64,000 nucleotides of DNA. It comes from an uncultured Algibacter sp. GTDB taxonomy: Bacteria; Bacteroidota; Bacteroidia; Flavobacteriales; Flavobacteriaceae. The position numbers and the translations under genes were made by a program. Below, piece by piece: positions 9,020 through 19,200 of this stretch. The DNA is taken from contig CANMQH010000002.1 of NCBI GenBank assembly GCA_947499935.1, positions 124,001-188,000 of the forward strand, written 5' to 3'. Under the pieces are notes generated by a model. The model searched no databases. It saw only the letters and a list, made by a program, of their open reading frames with translations, and was not told the DNA's origin. Each line of letters starts with the position of its first letter. The first letter of the stretch is position 1.

Positions 9020-9690
9020 ATTTATTGCTAGCCGCGATAGCACCCGTTTGTGTCATTATTTTATATATTTATTATAAGGACAAATACGAAAAAGAGCCAA
9101 AACGTTTACTAGTATACAATTTTCTATTAGGCGCCATAGTTAGTATTATCTTAACTAGTATTTTATATTATGGCTTTGACATTATTTTACCTTTATCAAA
9201 TAAAACCAGTGTTTTTCAACAGTTTGTAAAAGCTTTTTTTGTGGTAGGTTTGTCTGAAGAATTCAGTAAATACGTTATAATTCGTTACTTCGCACAGCCA
9301 AAATCTGCTTTTAACGAGCCCTTTGATGGCATTGTATACGCTGTTATGGTTTCTATGGGCTTTGCTGCTACAGAAAATATTTTTTATGTCTTAGAGGGCG
9401 GTTATCATACCGCTTTAGCCAGAGCCTTTACTGCAGTACCAGCACATGCTACATTTGGTATTTTAATGGGTTATTATATGGGTAAAGCTAAATTTTCAAA
9501 CCGTAAAGGTATTTTAAATTTAACAGGCTTGCTACTAGCTATCATGTTTCATGGTGCGTACGACTTTTTTCTTTTTATAGATTTTATACCTGGTATTTGG
9601 ACTGGTGCTTTTGTATCATTATTTATTGGAATTTTGTTATCCAGAAAAGCTATTAAAAAACATCAAGCTGCTTCTAAATTCAAAGTTTAG
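9016..9690 (+). CDS. PrsW-family intramembrane metalloprotease
   Basis: A 224-aa protein with about seven to eight membrane helices. PrsW motifs are visible: SEEFSKY (E-E-x-x-K), GFAATENIFY (F-x-x-x-E), AVPAHATFGILMG (first histidine) and MFHGAYDF (H-x-x-x-D). PrsW-type proteases cut within or near membranes and in Bacillus degrade an anti-sigma factor; the substrate here is unknown. The 4-base overlap with the NUDIX gene suggests translational coupling. Confidence 0.87.
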   Translation: MNLLLAAIAPVCVIILYIYYKDKYEKEPKRLLVYNFLLGAIVSIILTSILYYGFDIILPLSNKTSVFQQFVKAFFVVGLSEEFSKYVIIRYFAQPKSAFNEPFDGIVYAVMVSMGFAATENIFYVLEGGYHTALARAFTAVPAHATFGILMGYYMGKAKFSNRKGILNLTGLLLAIMFHGAYDFFLFIDFIPGIWTGAFVSLFIGILLSRKAIKKHQAASKFKV

Positions 9691-9696
9691 CTTCAT

Positions 9697-9735
9697 AAAA
9701 AAAGCCATTAAACATAGGGTTTAATGGCTTTTACT
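9697..9735. terminator. Bidirectional terminator
   Basis: Perfect 14-bp arms AAAAGCCATTAAAC (9700-9713) and GTTTAATGGCTTTT (9719-9732) surround a 5-base loop, with A/T tracts on both sides, between the convergent PrsW and lipoprotein genes. Confidence 0.88.
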
Positions 9736-9766
9736 AAACTATAAAACGATAGGTTAAAACATTATT

Positions 9767-10564
9767 TTATAACCTTGCACCTTCTGGTGCTTCAAACAGT
9801 TCTGCTTTTGGCTTACTTGTAGTTAATTTAATATTAGTAAACATTAAATCATTACGCTTAGTTGTAGGCACATTATTTTCAGACTCATACCATGTAAGTG
9901 TTTCTGGAAGTAACACGTTATTAATTGTTTGCCAATTACTGTATTTTATATAATGAAACTCTTTACTCTTTGCTTTAGTAAAGTAGGTTACTGTGTAACT
10001 TAACCAAGCCATTTTATTCGTTTCAGAATCATAATATAAAATATATTCGTCCTCTGGAGATTCACCTACACCAGCATTGTAAGAGATATTAATACCAGGG
10101 TAACTTTTACCCTCAAATACTAATGGTTCAACATCTGTATAAACAATACCATCATCTGCCAATATAAAGGGCATTGCGTAAAAATAAAACATAAGATTGT
10201 AATAAAATTTAGCATTTCCTTTATAGGTTGCTGTATCTTTTGCATGTAACCACACATCTTTACCATTGTAACCAAGAGTATGATTAGGCATATCTATAAG
10301 CGATTTTCTGCTATTTAAATCGGTAGTGGTTACCTCATTACCTGTTGGCTTTTTCATGGTAAACTCTAAAAACTTAAACGTATTCCATGTATCTAATCCA
10401 CCATGAGCTTCAAAAACTTTTGATATGTTTTCAGGATATGTTTTTGTAACAGGCTTTACTTCTTGAACTTCTGTGGTTGCTTTTTCCGTTTCATTTTTAG
10501 TTTCTGTTGTTTGTTTACAAGCAATTAATGAAACTAAGGTAAGTAGTAAAAATAATTTTTTCAT
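9767..10564 (-). CDS. Lipoprotein, DUF6503-like
   Basis: A 265-aa protein with a lipoprotein signal peptide: hydrophobic stretch then lipobox LIAC (cysteine at residue 16). A T/E-rich linker (about 18-40) follows. The mature part starts ISKVFEAHGGLDTWNTFKFLEFTM; the H-G-G-L-D-x-W signature and a later YDSETNKMAWLSY segment resemble DUF6503 family proteins of flavobacteria, with an outer-membrane LolA/LppX-like sheet fold likely. Function unknown. Family assignment is from memory of the signature and should be checked by profile search. Confidence 0.7.
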   Translation of the reverse strand: MKKLFLLLTLVSLIACKQTTETKNETEKATTEVQEVKPVTKTYPENISKVFEAHGGLDTWNTFKFLEFTMKKPTGNEVTTTDLNSRKSLIDMPNHTLGYNGKDVWLHAKDTATYKGNAKFYYNLMFYFYAMPFILADDGIVYTDVEPLVFEGKSYPGINISYNAGVGESPEDEYILYYDSETNKMAWLSYTVTYFTKAKSKEFHYIKYSNWQTINNVLLPETLTWYESENNVPTTKRNDLMFTNIKLTTSKPKAELFEAPEGARL

Positions 10565-10726
10565 TTTTCTGATTGAATTTGGTTAAGATTATTGAGTCGT
10601 AAATTTCAAATCAAAATTACACTATAGATTAAAAAACTTTTTATAATAACATCAAAAAAAATAGATACCCCAATAAATTAATTATTCGGAGTTTTCTTTT
10701 TAAATGAATAATTAAAAACAAGTCGT

Positions 10727-10734
10727 TACTTTTG
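10727..10734 (+). promoter_or_regulatory. Possible -7 promoter box before the SpoU-type methyltransferase
   Basis: TACTTTTG matches the Bacteroidota TAnnTTTG element and lies 8 bases before the ATG, which would give a very short leader or a leaderless message. No matching -33 TTG was seen. Confidence 0.35.
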
Positions 10735-10742
10735 CTATAATT

Positions 10743-11537
10743 ATGAAGGAGATTACAAGTATTCAAAATAATTTTATAAAGCAACTAGTTCTACTAAAAG
10801 ACAAGTCGCGAGAACGTAAAAAAACGGGGCAATGTCTTATTGAAGGCCAACGCGAAATTGTATTAGCCATACAAGGAGGTTACAAACTAAAAACCATACT
10901 CTACTACCCAGAATTATTTTCTAAAGAACAACTCCAAAACATATTCCCAGACCATACTAATAGTATTGAAGTCTCAAAAGAAGTCTATCAAAAATTAGCT
11001 TACCGAGATACAACCGAAGGTGTTTTGGCTGTTGCAAACAGTAAAGAACACCTCATAGAAAACCTAAGCTTTAGCAGTAAAAATCCACTAGTTTTAATAG
11101 CTGAAGCCCCAGAAAAACCTGGTAATATTGGTGCTATACTAAGAACTGCAGATGCAGCAAATGTAGATGCAGTAATTATTGCCAACCCAAAAACCGATTT
11201 ATATAACCCTAACATTATTCGTTCTAGTGTAGGCTGTTTGTTTACTAATAATATTGGCATGGGAAACACGGACCAAATTATTGATTTTTTAAAATCTAAA
11301 AATATTAATATTTATTGCGCGACTTTACAAGCTTCAGTAAATTATCATACCCAAGATTTTAAGCAACCAACAGCCATTGTAGTTGGCACAGAAGCTACAG
11401 GCTTAAGTGATGAATGGCTTAAAAACGCTACTCAAAATATTATAATACCTATGCAAGGCGAAATAGATTCTATGAATGTATCTGTTGCCGCAGGGATTCT
11501 TGTTTTTGAAGCCAAGAGACAACGAGATTTTAAATAA
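10743..11537 (+). CDS. TrmH/SpoU-family RNA 2'-O-methyltransferase
   Basis: A 264-aa protein with an N-terminal substrate-binding domain (IEGQREIVLAI, about 35-45) and a SPOUT knot domain. The three SPOUT motifs are present: motif 1 EKPGNIGAILRTADA, motif 2 VVGTEATGLSDEW, motif 3 IIPMQGEIDSMNVSVAAGILVFEA. It probably 2'-O-methylates rRNA (RlmB/TsnR-like); the exact nucleotide is unknown. It is distinct from the second SpoU protein at 24047-24706, which is TrmH proper. Confidence 0.88.
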   Translation: MKEITSIQNNFIKQLVLLKDKSRERKKTGQCLIEGQREIVLAIQGGYKLKTILYYPELFSKEQLQNIFPDHTNSIEVSKEVYQKLAYRDTTEGVLAVANSKEHLIENLSFSSKNPLVLIAEAPEKPGNIGAILRTADAANVDAVIIANPKTDLYNPNIIRSSVGCLFTNNIGMGNTDQIIDFLKSKNINIYCATLQASVNYHTQDFKQPTAIVVGTEATGLSDEWLKNATQNIIIPMQGEIDSMNVSVAAGILVFEAKRQRDFK

Positions 11538-11591
11538 TTTCAATATTAAGTGTCCCATAATAGCTTTAATTTAGCATCATAAATACAACGT

Positions 11592-12824
11592 ATGACATCA
11601 ATAATACTATTTTACATCATCATCGCTATTATCATTATCGATTTTATCATCGATAAGATTTTAGACGCCTTAAATGCTAAGCATTATAACGATAAACTCT
11701 CCAAAGAATTAGAAGATGTTTACGATGAACAAGAATATAAAAAGTCGCAGAGATATAAAGCCACCAATTACAAATTTGGATTGTTAACCTCAACCTTTTC
11801 TATCCTTTTAACATTAGGTTTTTTATGGTTTGACGGTTTTGAATTTATAGACAACATAGCTAGAAACTATAGCGAAAACCCAATTATGATTGCTCTTATT
11901 TTCTTTGGAATTATTATGATTGGCAGCGATATTTTAACCACGCCTTTTAGCTATTACAGCACTTTTGTTATTGAAGAAAAATTTGGATTTAATAAAACCA
12001 CAGTAAAAACCTTTTTCTTAGATAAAATAAAAGGCTGGCTAATGATGGCTATCGTTGGCGGCGGTATTTTAGCTTTAATTATTTGGTTTTATCAAGTTAC
12101 TGGAAAACACTTTTGGTTATATGCTTGGGCATTGGTTGCTGTTTTTTCGTTATTTATGAATATGTTTTATTCTAAATTAATTGTGCCACTTTTTAATAAA
12201 CAAACACCTTTAGAAGCTGGAACTTTACGAGATAAAATATCGGCTTATGCACAAACCGTTGGTTTTAAATTAGATAAAATTTTTGTCATTGATGGCTCTA
12301 AGCGTAGTACAAAAGCCAACGCCTATTTTTCTGGTTTTGGAAGTGAAAAACGCGTTACACTTTATGATACATTAATTAATGATTTAGATGATGAAGAAAT
12401 CGTTGCTGTTTTAGCCCACGAGGTTGGACATTATAAAAAGAAACATATCATTTTTAATTTGTGTGCTTCTATTCTCCTAACAGGCTTGACGCTTTATATA
12501 TTATCATTGTTTATATCCAACCCATTATTATCTCAAGCTTTGGGTGTTAAGACACCTAGTTTTCATATTGGGTTAATTGCTTTTGGTCTACTTTATTCGC
12601 CTATTTCTGAAATTACAGGATTAATTATGAATGTCTATTCTAGAAAGTTTGAATACCAAGCCGATGATTATGCTAAAAACACTTATAAAGCCGAACCACT
12701 CATTACATCACTTAAAAAATTATCTAAAAATAGTTTGAGCAATTTAACACCACATCCTGCATATGTGTTTATGCATTATTCGCACCCTACACTTTTAGAA
12801 CGGATTACAAATTTGAAGAAATAG
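11592..12824 (+). CDS. M48 family Ste24-like membrane metalloprotease
   Basis: A 410-aa protein with an N-terminal membrane helix, further helices through residue about 200, and the zinc motif LAHEVGHYKKKH (H276-E-V-G-H280). The third ligand lies in RKFEYQADDYA. This matches CAAX prenyl protease 1/Ste24-type M48A peptidases, present in many bacteria as general membrane quality-control proteases. The upstream SpoU gene is 54 bases away on the same strand. Confidence 0.9.
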   Translation: MTSIILFYIIIAIIIIDFIIDKILDALNAKHYNDKLSKELEDVYDEQEYKKSQRYKATNYKFGLLTSTFSILLTLGFLWFDGFEFIDNIARNYSENPIMIALIFFGIIMIGSDILTTPFSYYSTFVIEEKFGFNKTTVKTFFLDKIKGWLMMAIVGGGILALIIWFYQVTGKHFWLYAWALVAVFSLFMNMFYSKLIVPLFNKQTPLEAGTLRDKISAYAQTVGFKLDKIFVIDGSKRSTKANAYFSGFGSEKRVTLYDTLINDLDDEEIVAVLAHEVGHYKKKHIIFNLCASILLTGLTLYILSLFISNPLLSQALGVKTPSFHIGLIAFGLLYSPISEITGLIMNVYSRKFEYQADDYAKNTYKAEPLITSLKKLSKNSLSNLTPHPAYVFMHYSHPTLLERITNLKK

Positions 12825-12848
12825 GTTTATACTTTAAATAAAAGAATA

Positions 12849-13511
12849 ATGGCTTTGAATAAAACTTTACTAAGAATACTAGGAGCTTGCGGCATTCTTG
12901 GTGGCTTAGTATTATTCGCTGGAGATATGTTATTTTATTACCACCCAACAAGTCCAAATTTAAAATGGAATATGGGAAATGCTGCTAACTATAGAATAAT
13001 ATATAGCGGGATTTCTGCACTAGTTTCTGTATGGTTATATATGTTAGGCTTAGGGCAAGTTTACTATGCCTTTAAACCTGTAAAACCTATATTAAAATAT
13101 ATTGTAGTTGCTAGTTTTGGAGCTATTTTAATCGCATTTGGTGTAATTCATGGTGCTTTTGTAGCTATTGCTACATCTGCTAAATTAGCCGTTGAAAATA
13201 ATATAGATTTAAAAACGGCAACATCACTTGCCTCAGAAACTAATAATGCTTTGAGATTATTAGTTTATCCCATTTTCGCAATCTTATCTTACTTTTTTAT
13301 TACTTTAGTTTGGAAAAGAAAAACACACTATCCGAGATGGATTATTATATTTTTTCCTCTCATTTGGTTTTTATTAAAAGACCTAATCACAAAACATTTA
13401 TCAAATAGTTTATGGGTTATCATTGATGGTGGGTATTTAAACCTACTTTTAATCGTATTCTTCTCAGCTTCTACAATTGCATTATGGAATCAAAAAAGTA
13501 TCGAAGAATAG
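12849..13511 (+). CDS. Multi-pass membrane protein, DUF6796-like
   Basis: A 220-aa protein with about seven hydrophobic segments (first at about 9-27, LGACGILGGLVLFAGDMLFYY) and few charged loops. A conserved-looking G-D-M-L-F-Y-Y-H near the end of helix 1 fits the DUF6796 family of flavobacterial membrane proteins; this match is from memory. No catalytic residues can be named. It lies 24 bases after the M48 protease gene and may share its transcript. Confidence 0.6.
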   Translation: MALNKTLLRILGACGILGGLVLFAGDMLFYYHPTSPNLKWNMGNAANYRIIYSGISALVSVWLYMLGLGQVYYAFKPVKPILKYIVVASFGAILIAFGVIHGAFVAIATSAKLAVENNIDLKTATSLASETNNALRLLVYPIFAILSYFFITLVWKRKTHYPRWIIIFFPLIWFLLKDLITKHLSNSLWVIIDGGYLNLLLIVFFSASTIALWNQKSIEE

Positions 13512-13600
13512 TTTGAATAATTTAAGGTAACATCTTGTCTTTTAAGAATAGATTGAGCTTTGGATTAAATAAATTTTATCTCATTTACTAACCTCTATGT

Positions 13601-13671
13601 GATGTCTCAATCGTATCTCATTTCTACATGATAACACGTTTTTAGTCATTTCGATGGCAGGATAAATCTTA
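13601..13671. repeat. Dispersed repeat family R1, copy A
   Basis: This 71-base segment shares roughly three quarters or more of its bases with 19734-19804, including the identical cores TGTCTCAATC, CTCATTT and AGTCATTTCGA. Both lie in non-coding spacers. GTCATTTCGA...GGAtAAATC words of this kind are frequent in flavobacterial spacers. Confidence 0.7.
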
Positions 13672-13696
13672 CAATATATCTCGCTATAAAATCTAA

Positions 13697-13738
13697 AAAA
13701 TTACCCTTCTCATCCATAAAAAGAGAAGGGTAATTATT
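13697..13738. terminator. Terminator for the HPP-flavohemoglobin operon
   Basis: Perfect 13-bp arms AATTACCCTTCTC (13699-13711) and GAGAAGGGTAATT (13723-13735). On the minus strand the stem is followed by a run of Ts, as expected for the end of the hmp message. Confidence 0.9.
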
Positions 13739-13759
13739 ATTAACTCAACATGCAATAAT

Positions 13760-14953
13760 TTAAACTAATTCTTTAGCTGGTCCAAAGAACTCATAATTTA
13801 TATTTTCTTTTTTCACATTTAAATTATCTAATATTTTTAAAACATTAGCCATAAAAGGAGCTGGTCCACAAAAATAAAACTCACTGTTATTTGAAATATT
13901 TAACTTTCTCAATATTTCAGTATTTAAAAACCCTTGGTAATCGTGATTTTCTCCTAGAATATCTGTAGATAAAGGCGAACTAAATACTTTTACAAATTTT
14001 GACTTATCATTTGTTAACTCACTAAGCTCATCATCAAAAGCTTGAGTCCCACTATTTAATGCACATTGAATAAATGTAACATTATTATGGCTTTTAACCG
14101 CTTCTTTATACATACTCAATACTGGAGTAATACCTATACCACCGCCCATAAAAACAATTGGGTTTTCGGTCTTTCTCATAACAAATTCTCCTGAGGGCAT
14201 TCCTATTGACAATACAGCGTCTACATCAATACTAGAATGTATATAATTGGATACAATGCCGTCTGGATTTCCTGCTTCTTTTTTAACACTAAGTCTTAAA
14301 TAATCTTTATCGTTAGAGTCAGACAAACTATAATTTCTAGTATGCTTATGTGTTGTACCAGGAATTTCCAAGGTCACTGCTATATATTGCCCAGCAATAA
14401 AATTAGGTACAACCGTTCCATCTTTCCTTTTTAAATAAAAGGACGTAATATTATTACTCTCAATAACCTTTTTAGTTACAACAAATTCTTTCACTCCTCT
14501 AAAACCACCTTGCTCTTTTTCTCTAGTGCTATATAATTCTTCTTCTCTACTCACAAAAATTACTGCTAAATCTCCATACGCTTCTGCCCAAGCATCAATA
14601 ACTTCAGGAGTAGCAGCATCACCTAAAACCTCCTTAATAGCTAATAACAAATTTTCCCCTACTATTGGGTATGCTTCTTTAGGAATAGCTAAACTTGCGT
14701 GTTTCTGCGCTATAGTCTCTACAGCATCTCCTAACATTTCTAATTTCTCAATATGTACTGCGTATTGAAATATCGCATTAGCTAATGCTTTTTGTTGTGT
14801 TCCCTTTTTTTGATGCACCATATTAAAAACATCTTTTAACTCTGGGTGTTTATCAAATAATAACCCGTAAAATACTTTAGTAATTGCTTCTCCATGATCC
14901 TGTAATACTGGAGCTGTTGATTTTACGATTTCTATTGTTTTTTTGCTTGCCAT
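13760..14953 (-). CDS. hmp: Flavohemoglobin (NO dioxygenase)
   Basis: A 397-aa protein of full family length. The N-terminal globin domain (1-140) has H-Q-K-K-G-T-Q and the proximal histidine region IAQKHASLAIPKEAYPIV; the FAD domain has the RNYSLSDS motif (about residue 206); the NAD domain has GGGIGITPVLSMY and the terminal FCGPAPFM and NYEFFGP. It oxidises nitric oxide to nitrate in the cytosol. It is the distal gene after the HPP membrane protein gene (22-base overlap with the latter's 3' end) and is divergent from a Crp/Fnr regulator. Confidence 0.95.
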   Translation of the reverse strand: MASKKTIEIVKSTAPVLQDHGEAITKVFYGLLFDKHPELKDVFNMVHQKKGTQQKALANAIFQYAVHIEKLEMLGDAVETIAQKHASLAIPKEAYPIVGENLLLAIKEVLGDAATPEVIDAWAEAYGDLAVIFVSREEELYSTREKEQGGFRGVKEFVVTKKVIESNNITSFYLKRKDGTVVPNFIAGQYIAVTLEIPGTTHKHTRNYSLSDSNDKDYLRLSVKKEAGNPDGIVSNYIHSSIDVDAVLSIGMPSGEFVMRKTENPIVFMGGGIGITPVLSMYKEAVKSHNNVTFIQCALNSGTQAFDDELSELTNDKSKFVKVFSSPLSTDILGENHDYQGFLNTEILRKLNISNNSEFYFCGPAPFMANVLKILDNLNVKKENINYEFFGPAKELV

Positions 14954-15429
14954 AGTAAATAAATTGTATTGATCTTTTGTTTTATTTTTGAAAATATGTA
15001 AATAATGGTAATACCCGTCATAGTAGGATAAATAGCGTACAGATATCCTAATTCTTTAATTTCTGGATTAGAAATTAATGGTATGATAACAATTGCCCCT
15101 ACTGGAGGGTAATGGACTCGAGTAAGATTAAGCAGTAAAATACATATGCCTATTGCCATTGAAATTTTAAACATCATATCTAAATTGCTTTGACTAAAAA
15201 ACACACCTATAACAGCACCTATTCCCGAAGCTAAAAGAATTTTAACAAACGAATTCTTGCTTATATACTCTGAAAATGCTAAAACTGCCGATGCTCCAAA
15301 AGCAGCAATAACAAGTGTATTCTCATTTCCGTCTAATAAAAATTTATGACACAAATAAATACAAATAAAACAAGCCATTGCAATAAAACAATTGAATAGT
15401 GATAGAAGTATTTGAGTCATTTTTACCAT
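14932..15429 (-). CDS. HPP-family membrane protein
   Basis: The protein (165 aa from the ATG at 15429) has five or six membrane helices and ends its core with NLTRVHYPPVGAIVIIPL, the HPP-family signature (H-x-P-P-x-G-A). Family members near nitrate/nitrite or NO genes are proposed nitrite transporters. An in-frame TTG 15 bases upstream and an ATG at 15420 are alternative starts. Its last codons overlap the flavohemoglobin gene by 22 bases, so the two are translated from one message, supporting a role in nitrogen-oxide handling. Confidence 0.8.
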   Translation of the reverse strand: MVKMTQILLSLFNCFIAMACFICIYLCHKFLLDGNENTLVIAAFGASAVLAFSEYISKNSFVKILLASGIGAVIGVFFSQSNLDMMFKISMAIGICILLLNLTRVHYPPVGAIVIIPLISNPEIKELGYLYAIYPTMTGITIIYIFSKIKQKINTIYLLWQAKKQ

Positions 15430-15471
15430 CTTTGTTGGCGGCAAAAGTAATATCCAAAAAACCTTAAAGTT

Positions 15472-15487
15472 TATGACTCAAATCATA
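15472..15487. promoter_or_regulatory. Palindromic operator candidate between the HPP gene and the Crp/Fnr gene
   Basis: TATGA-N6-TCATA is a perfect 5-bp-arm palindrome that touches the first base of the regulator's ATG (15487). Its arm size and spacing resemble Crp/Fnr-type operators (E. coli FNR: TTGAT-N4-ATCAA). It lies in the 57-base divergent spacer, so it could serve autoregulation and control of the HPP-hmp operon. Confidence 0.5.
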
Positions 15488-16083
15488 TGATTGAAAAAAA
15501 AGTATTAGAAAAATACGATGCAGAAATCATACAATTCAAGAAGAACGATTATATCTTTAAAAAAGGAGATTCGGCAAAATATTATTTTCAAATTATTGAA
15601 GGTGGTGTAAAAATGAATTATTACAATGATAAAGGAAATGAATTTGTTCAAGGCATTTTTGGCAAAAACAAGAGCTTTGGAGAACCGCCTTTGTTAATTA
15701 ATTCTAACTACCCCGCAAATGCGATTTCTATTAATAATTTAACACTGTATCGCTTAACAAAAGATAACTTTACAAAACTATTGCTAAATCATAATAACAT
15801 ACATTTTAATTTTACGAAACTAATATCGCATAGACTTTACTTTAAAGCTATGATGGCTAATGGTATTACGTCAAATTCTACTGAAGAAGCTATATTAACA
15901 TTATTTAAATATCTTAAAAATGATATTCATGAAAACGATATTCCTTTTGGATTAAAGATAGAATTTACAAGAAAAGACATCGCTGGATTATTGGGGTTAA
16001 GTACTGAAGCTACCATACGAACAATAAAAAAATTAGAACGTCTAAAAAAAGTAAAAATCATAAATAAAAAAGTGTACTATTAA
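15487..16083 (+). CDS. Crp/Fnr-family transcription regulator
   Basis: A 198-aa protein. The N-terminal cyclic-nucleotide-binding-like beta-barrel (about 10-115) includes YIFKKGDSAKYYFQIIEGG and GEPPLLINSNYPANA; it lacks the R-x-T-A cAMP phosphate-binding signature and has no N-terminal cysteine cluster, so it is not an FNR-type iron-sulfur sensor. The C-terminal winged helix is FTRKDIAGLLGLSTEATIR (about 158-176). By position it probably senses NO or nitrosative stress and controls the divergent HPP-hmp operon. Confidence 0.85.
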   Translation: MIEKKVLEKYDAEIIQFKKNDYIFKKGDSAKYYFQIIEGGVKMNYYNDKGNEFVQGIFGKNKSFGEPPLLINSNYPANAISINNLTLYRLTKDNFTKLLLNHNNIHFNFTKLISHRLYFKAMMANGITSNSTEEAILTLFKYLKNDIHENDIPFGLKIEFTRKDIAGLLGLSTEATIRTIKKLERLKKVKIINKKVYY

Positions 16084-16228
16084 TAAATTCTAACCAACCA
16101 AATACCCTTTAAGTTATTTAACACCTTATCTAGCTTATGCCTTATTCATATCTAAGTTTTTAGCTTATATAACGGGGTAAGAATTTATGAAAGCATCTGT
16201 TTTCCTAGAACATTAAAAATAGTATTCT

Positions 16229-19200
16229 TTACTCAATAATAATTTTTTTATTAGATGTTCTTATACCATCATTAACTTTTAAAAAGTACAAGCCAGACTC
16301 AGTATTATTAAGTTTGATATCATGGGAGATACTAGAACGATTTTTAAATACTTTTTTATAAATACGTCTACCCCGAATATCATAAATTTCAACATTGATT
16401 AAAGGCTCTAATAAATTGTCTAATTTTAATGTAAAACTACCATCATTTGGATTTGGAAATACACTAAAATTTTCAGATTCGAAATCATTAACAGATAAAG
16501 TCTCTTGAACAAAAATGGTATAATCTTCAAACTCTACATCTGCTCCAATAAAAGCATCATCACAAGCTTTTATACTTTCGTTAGCAGGAGGAGGACTTAA
16601 AGGTGTTGAAGAACTACTAGAATCAAAATAAGCTGCTACAGCAATTCGCATTACAGTTGCTCCCAATTTCGCCAAAGGTGGTATAGTAATAGATAATGGA
16701 ACATTAGAAGGTTGTCCACTTTCAGGAGTAATTCCAAGATTATATTCCTCTCCAGCATCGTCAAAATCACAATCTTGATTCCAATCTATCCAAGCTTTAA
16801 CTTCTGCTTCAGTAAAACTGTTTGCTTCAACAGTTAAATTATAGAAACTATTTCTGTTGACATTAGTTGAAATATTATGATAGCTAATATAACTACCTGT
16901 TTTTAAAGTACCCGTAGCATTATTAATAGTATTAAATTCTACCAAAGCGGTTGTTGTATTAGCAAAACTTATATCATTATCGCCGTCTGGTGCACAATGC
17001 CTGAAAATTGATAATTGGGAAGGTATATTTTTAGTTACAGAGTTTGATGTACCTGTAACAATAATATCATATAATCCATGTACATTAATATTACTTAAAG
17101 TCATTGTAAAAGTACCTGTACCAGACATATTTGTAGGAGAAAAAGTAACTGAGGTTTCAGAAGGAACACCAGAAACACTAAAGACAGTGTTTTCTAAAAA
17201 ACCATTATCCGCAGTATAATCAAACGTATATGTTAAAGCTGTAGCGTCACAATTGTTTTCATTATCAATTTTAGGATTATTCGTTTGATTTATAAAAAAG
17301 CTAGGTGAATTATTAATTGAGAAATTAAAATCTGAAACATCATAAAAAATATTATCAGCAGCTTCAATTAATATTCTAGCTTGATCAGTATTAGCTATGT
17401 TGGGTACTGTGTAATCAAATAAACCATTATTAGCCACATTATTTGCAATAACTATTGGAAAAGAAACACCGCCATCTGTAGATAGTTTAATGTTTACGTT
17501 TTGGCAATTAATAGTCGTGTTGTTTGTATTTGCTACTTCCCATTCAATAGTTTGATTAGATTCTTGAGCCCAAGATATTGGATTTTTAACAGCAAAGGGT
17601 ATGGTGTTTTCAACAGTAATTTGCATCGTATCATAACTGGTTTGCCCTCCACTTGCATTTAAAGGCGACCTATCCCTAACCGTTAAAGCCCAGTTTAAAT
17701 CTCTAGCTACAGTTGAAACAGTTTCCCAATCACTATCTTTAGTAGGGTTTGTTTGTGTTACATTGCCAGCGATAACGCTGCTAAATCTTGGAATATGCCT
17801 AATAGGTGAACTCGAAGGAGGTAATGATCTAGCCGTTGGTCCTGTTGCTAAAGTTGGTCCAAAAGTATCTCCTGTTACAGGAGTTGATTGTGGAGCACTA
17901 TCAATTTGCTCCCAAGAGTATGTTAAACCTGCAACCCCATCGGTATCAGTAGCTGATCCTGTTAAAACATAGGGTGTTCCTGCTGGAATATTATAATTAC
18001 TACCAGCATTTGCTACAGGTGGATTATTAACAATATTAATTGGCGAATTAGATTGCCAACATGTAGCAGAGTTTATGATATTAAATAATATTTGTTGAAT
18101 ACTATAATAATGAAAATAGGGATCACTTTCTGCTTGAACATCACTAAACCCTGTAATTCCAGCATATCCCATAATAGTACTTCCACTTCCGGGTTCTGCA
18201 CTTGTTCCTAAACCTTCTGGACCATCACTTGCCGTATGAGTTGCTCCCATTTGATGCCCAATTTCATGTGCTACAAAACTAATATCAAAAGCATCTCCCT
18301 CGGGTACGTTTCCTATTGCCGCTCCAGTAAAACCAGCGCCTTTATGAGGACCTCCATCGCCATTATCATCTTCACACACACAAGATAAACAGCCCGCACT
18401 AGAAACAGATTCGTTACGTGTAAATAAATGGCCAATATCGTAAGCTGCATTACCAATGGTGCTGGTTAATGTACTTTGTAATTCATTATTTAAATCCAAA
18501 CCTGAAGAATAAGGATCGGTTGATGTATTATTGTATATCAATTGTATCGCATCGACTAGCTCGAAAGTAATGGCCATATCGGTTTCAAAAACCTCATTTA
18601 CCCTTGTTAACGTAGCATTTATAGCAGCTAGAGCATCTGCAATAGCATTACCATTACTGTCGTCTCCGTCATTATGGTAAGCGGTATATTCTGAGGTTGT
18701 GGAAATCGCTATTCTAAATTTACGCAAAATCTGATCATTAGCTCCGCCTTCGTTAATTTTTAATTTACGTTGCAGCTGTTTTTTATTAAAAGACTGATCT
18801 AACTCACCAATTGTCGCACAATTAAAACTATTATGGGTTTTCTGTTCTGCTTTTTTATGATATAAGATATGTTGACTAGTACCTCGTAAAGGTTGTATAA
18901 ATTGTGTAGGTTGGTCTATTGCAGAAATCATAGCATGAACGCCTTGGGGAGAAACACTCATTCTTAATCGCGTACTAGGGTCTTTTATACTGTAGCCTAT
19001 ATAAGATTTAATATTAGGATATTTAGCAGTAAGTTCTGGTGAGAAAACAGTGGCTTCATAAACTTCAAAGGCGCTTAATATACTATGGTCTTGGGGTATT
19101 TGAATAATTACTTTTGTTTGCGCTTTTAAAGCATTTCTTGAGCTAGTTTTAGATAGACTTTGTTTTAAAGCATTACGACTTAATTCGAATACTTGAACAT

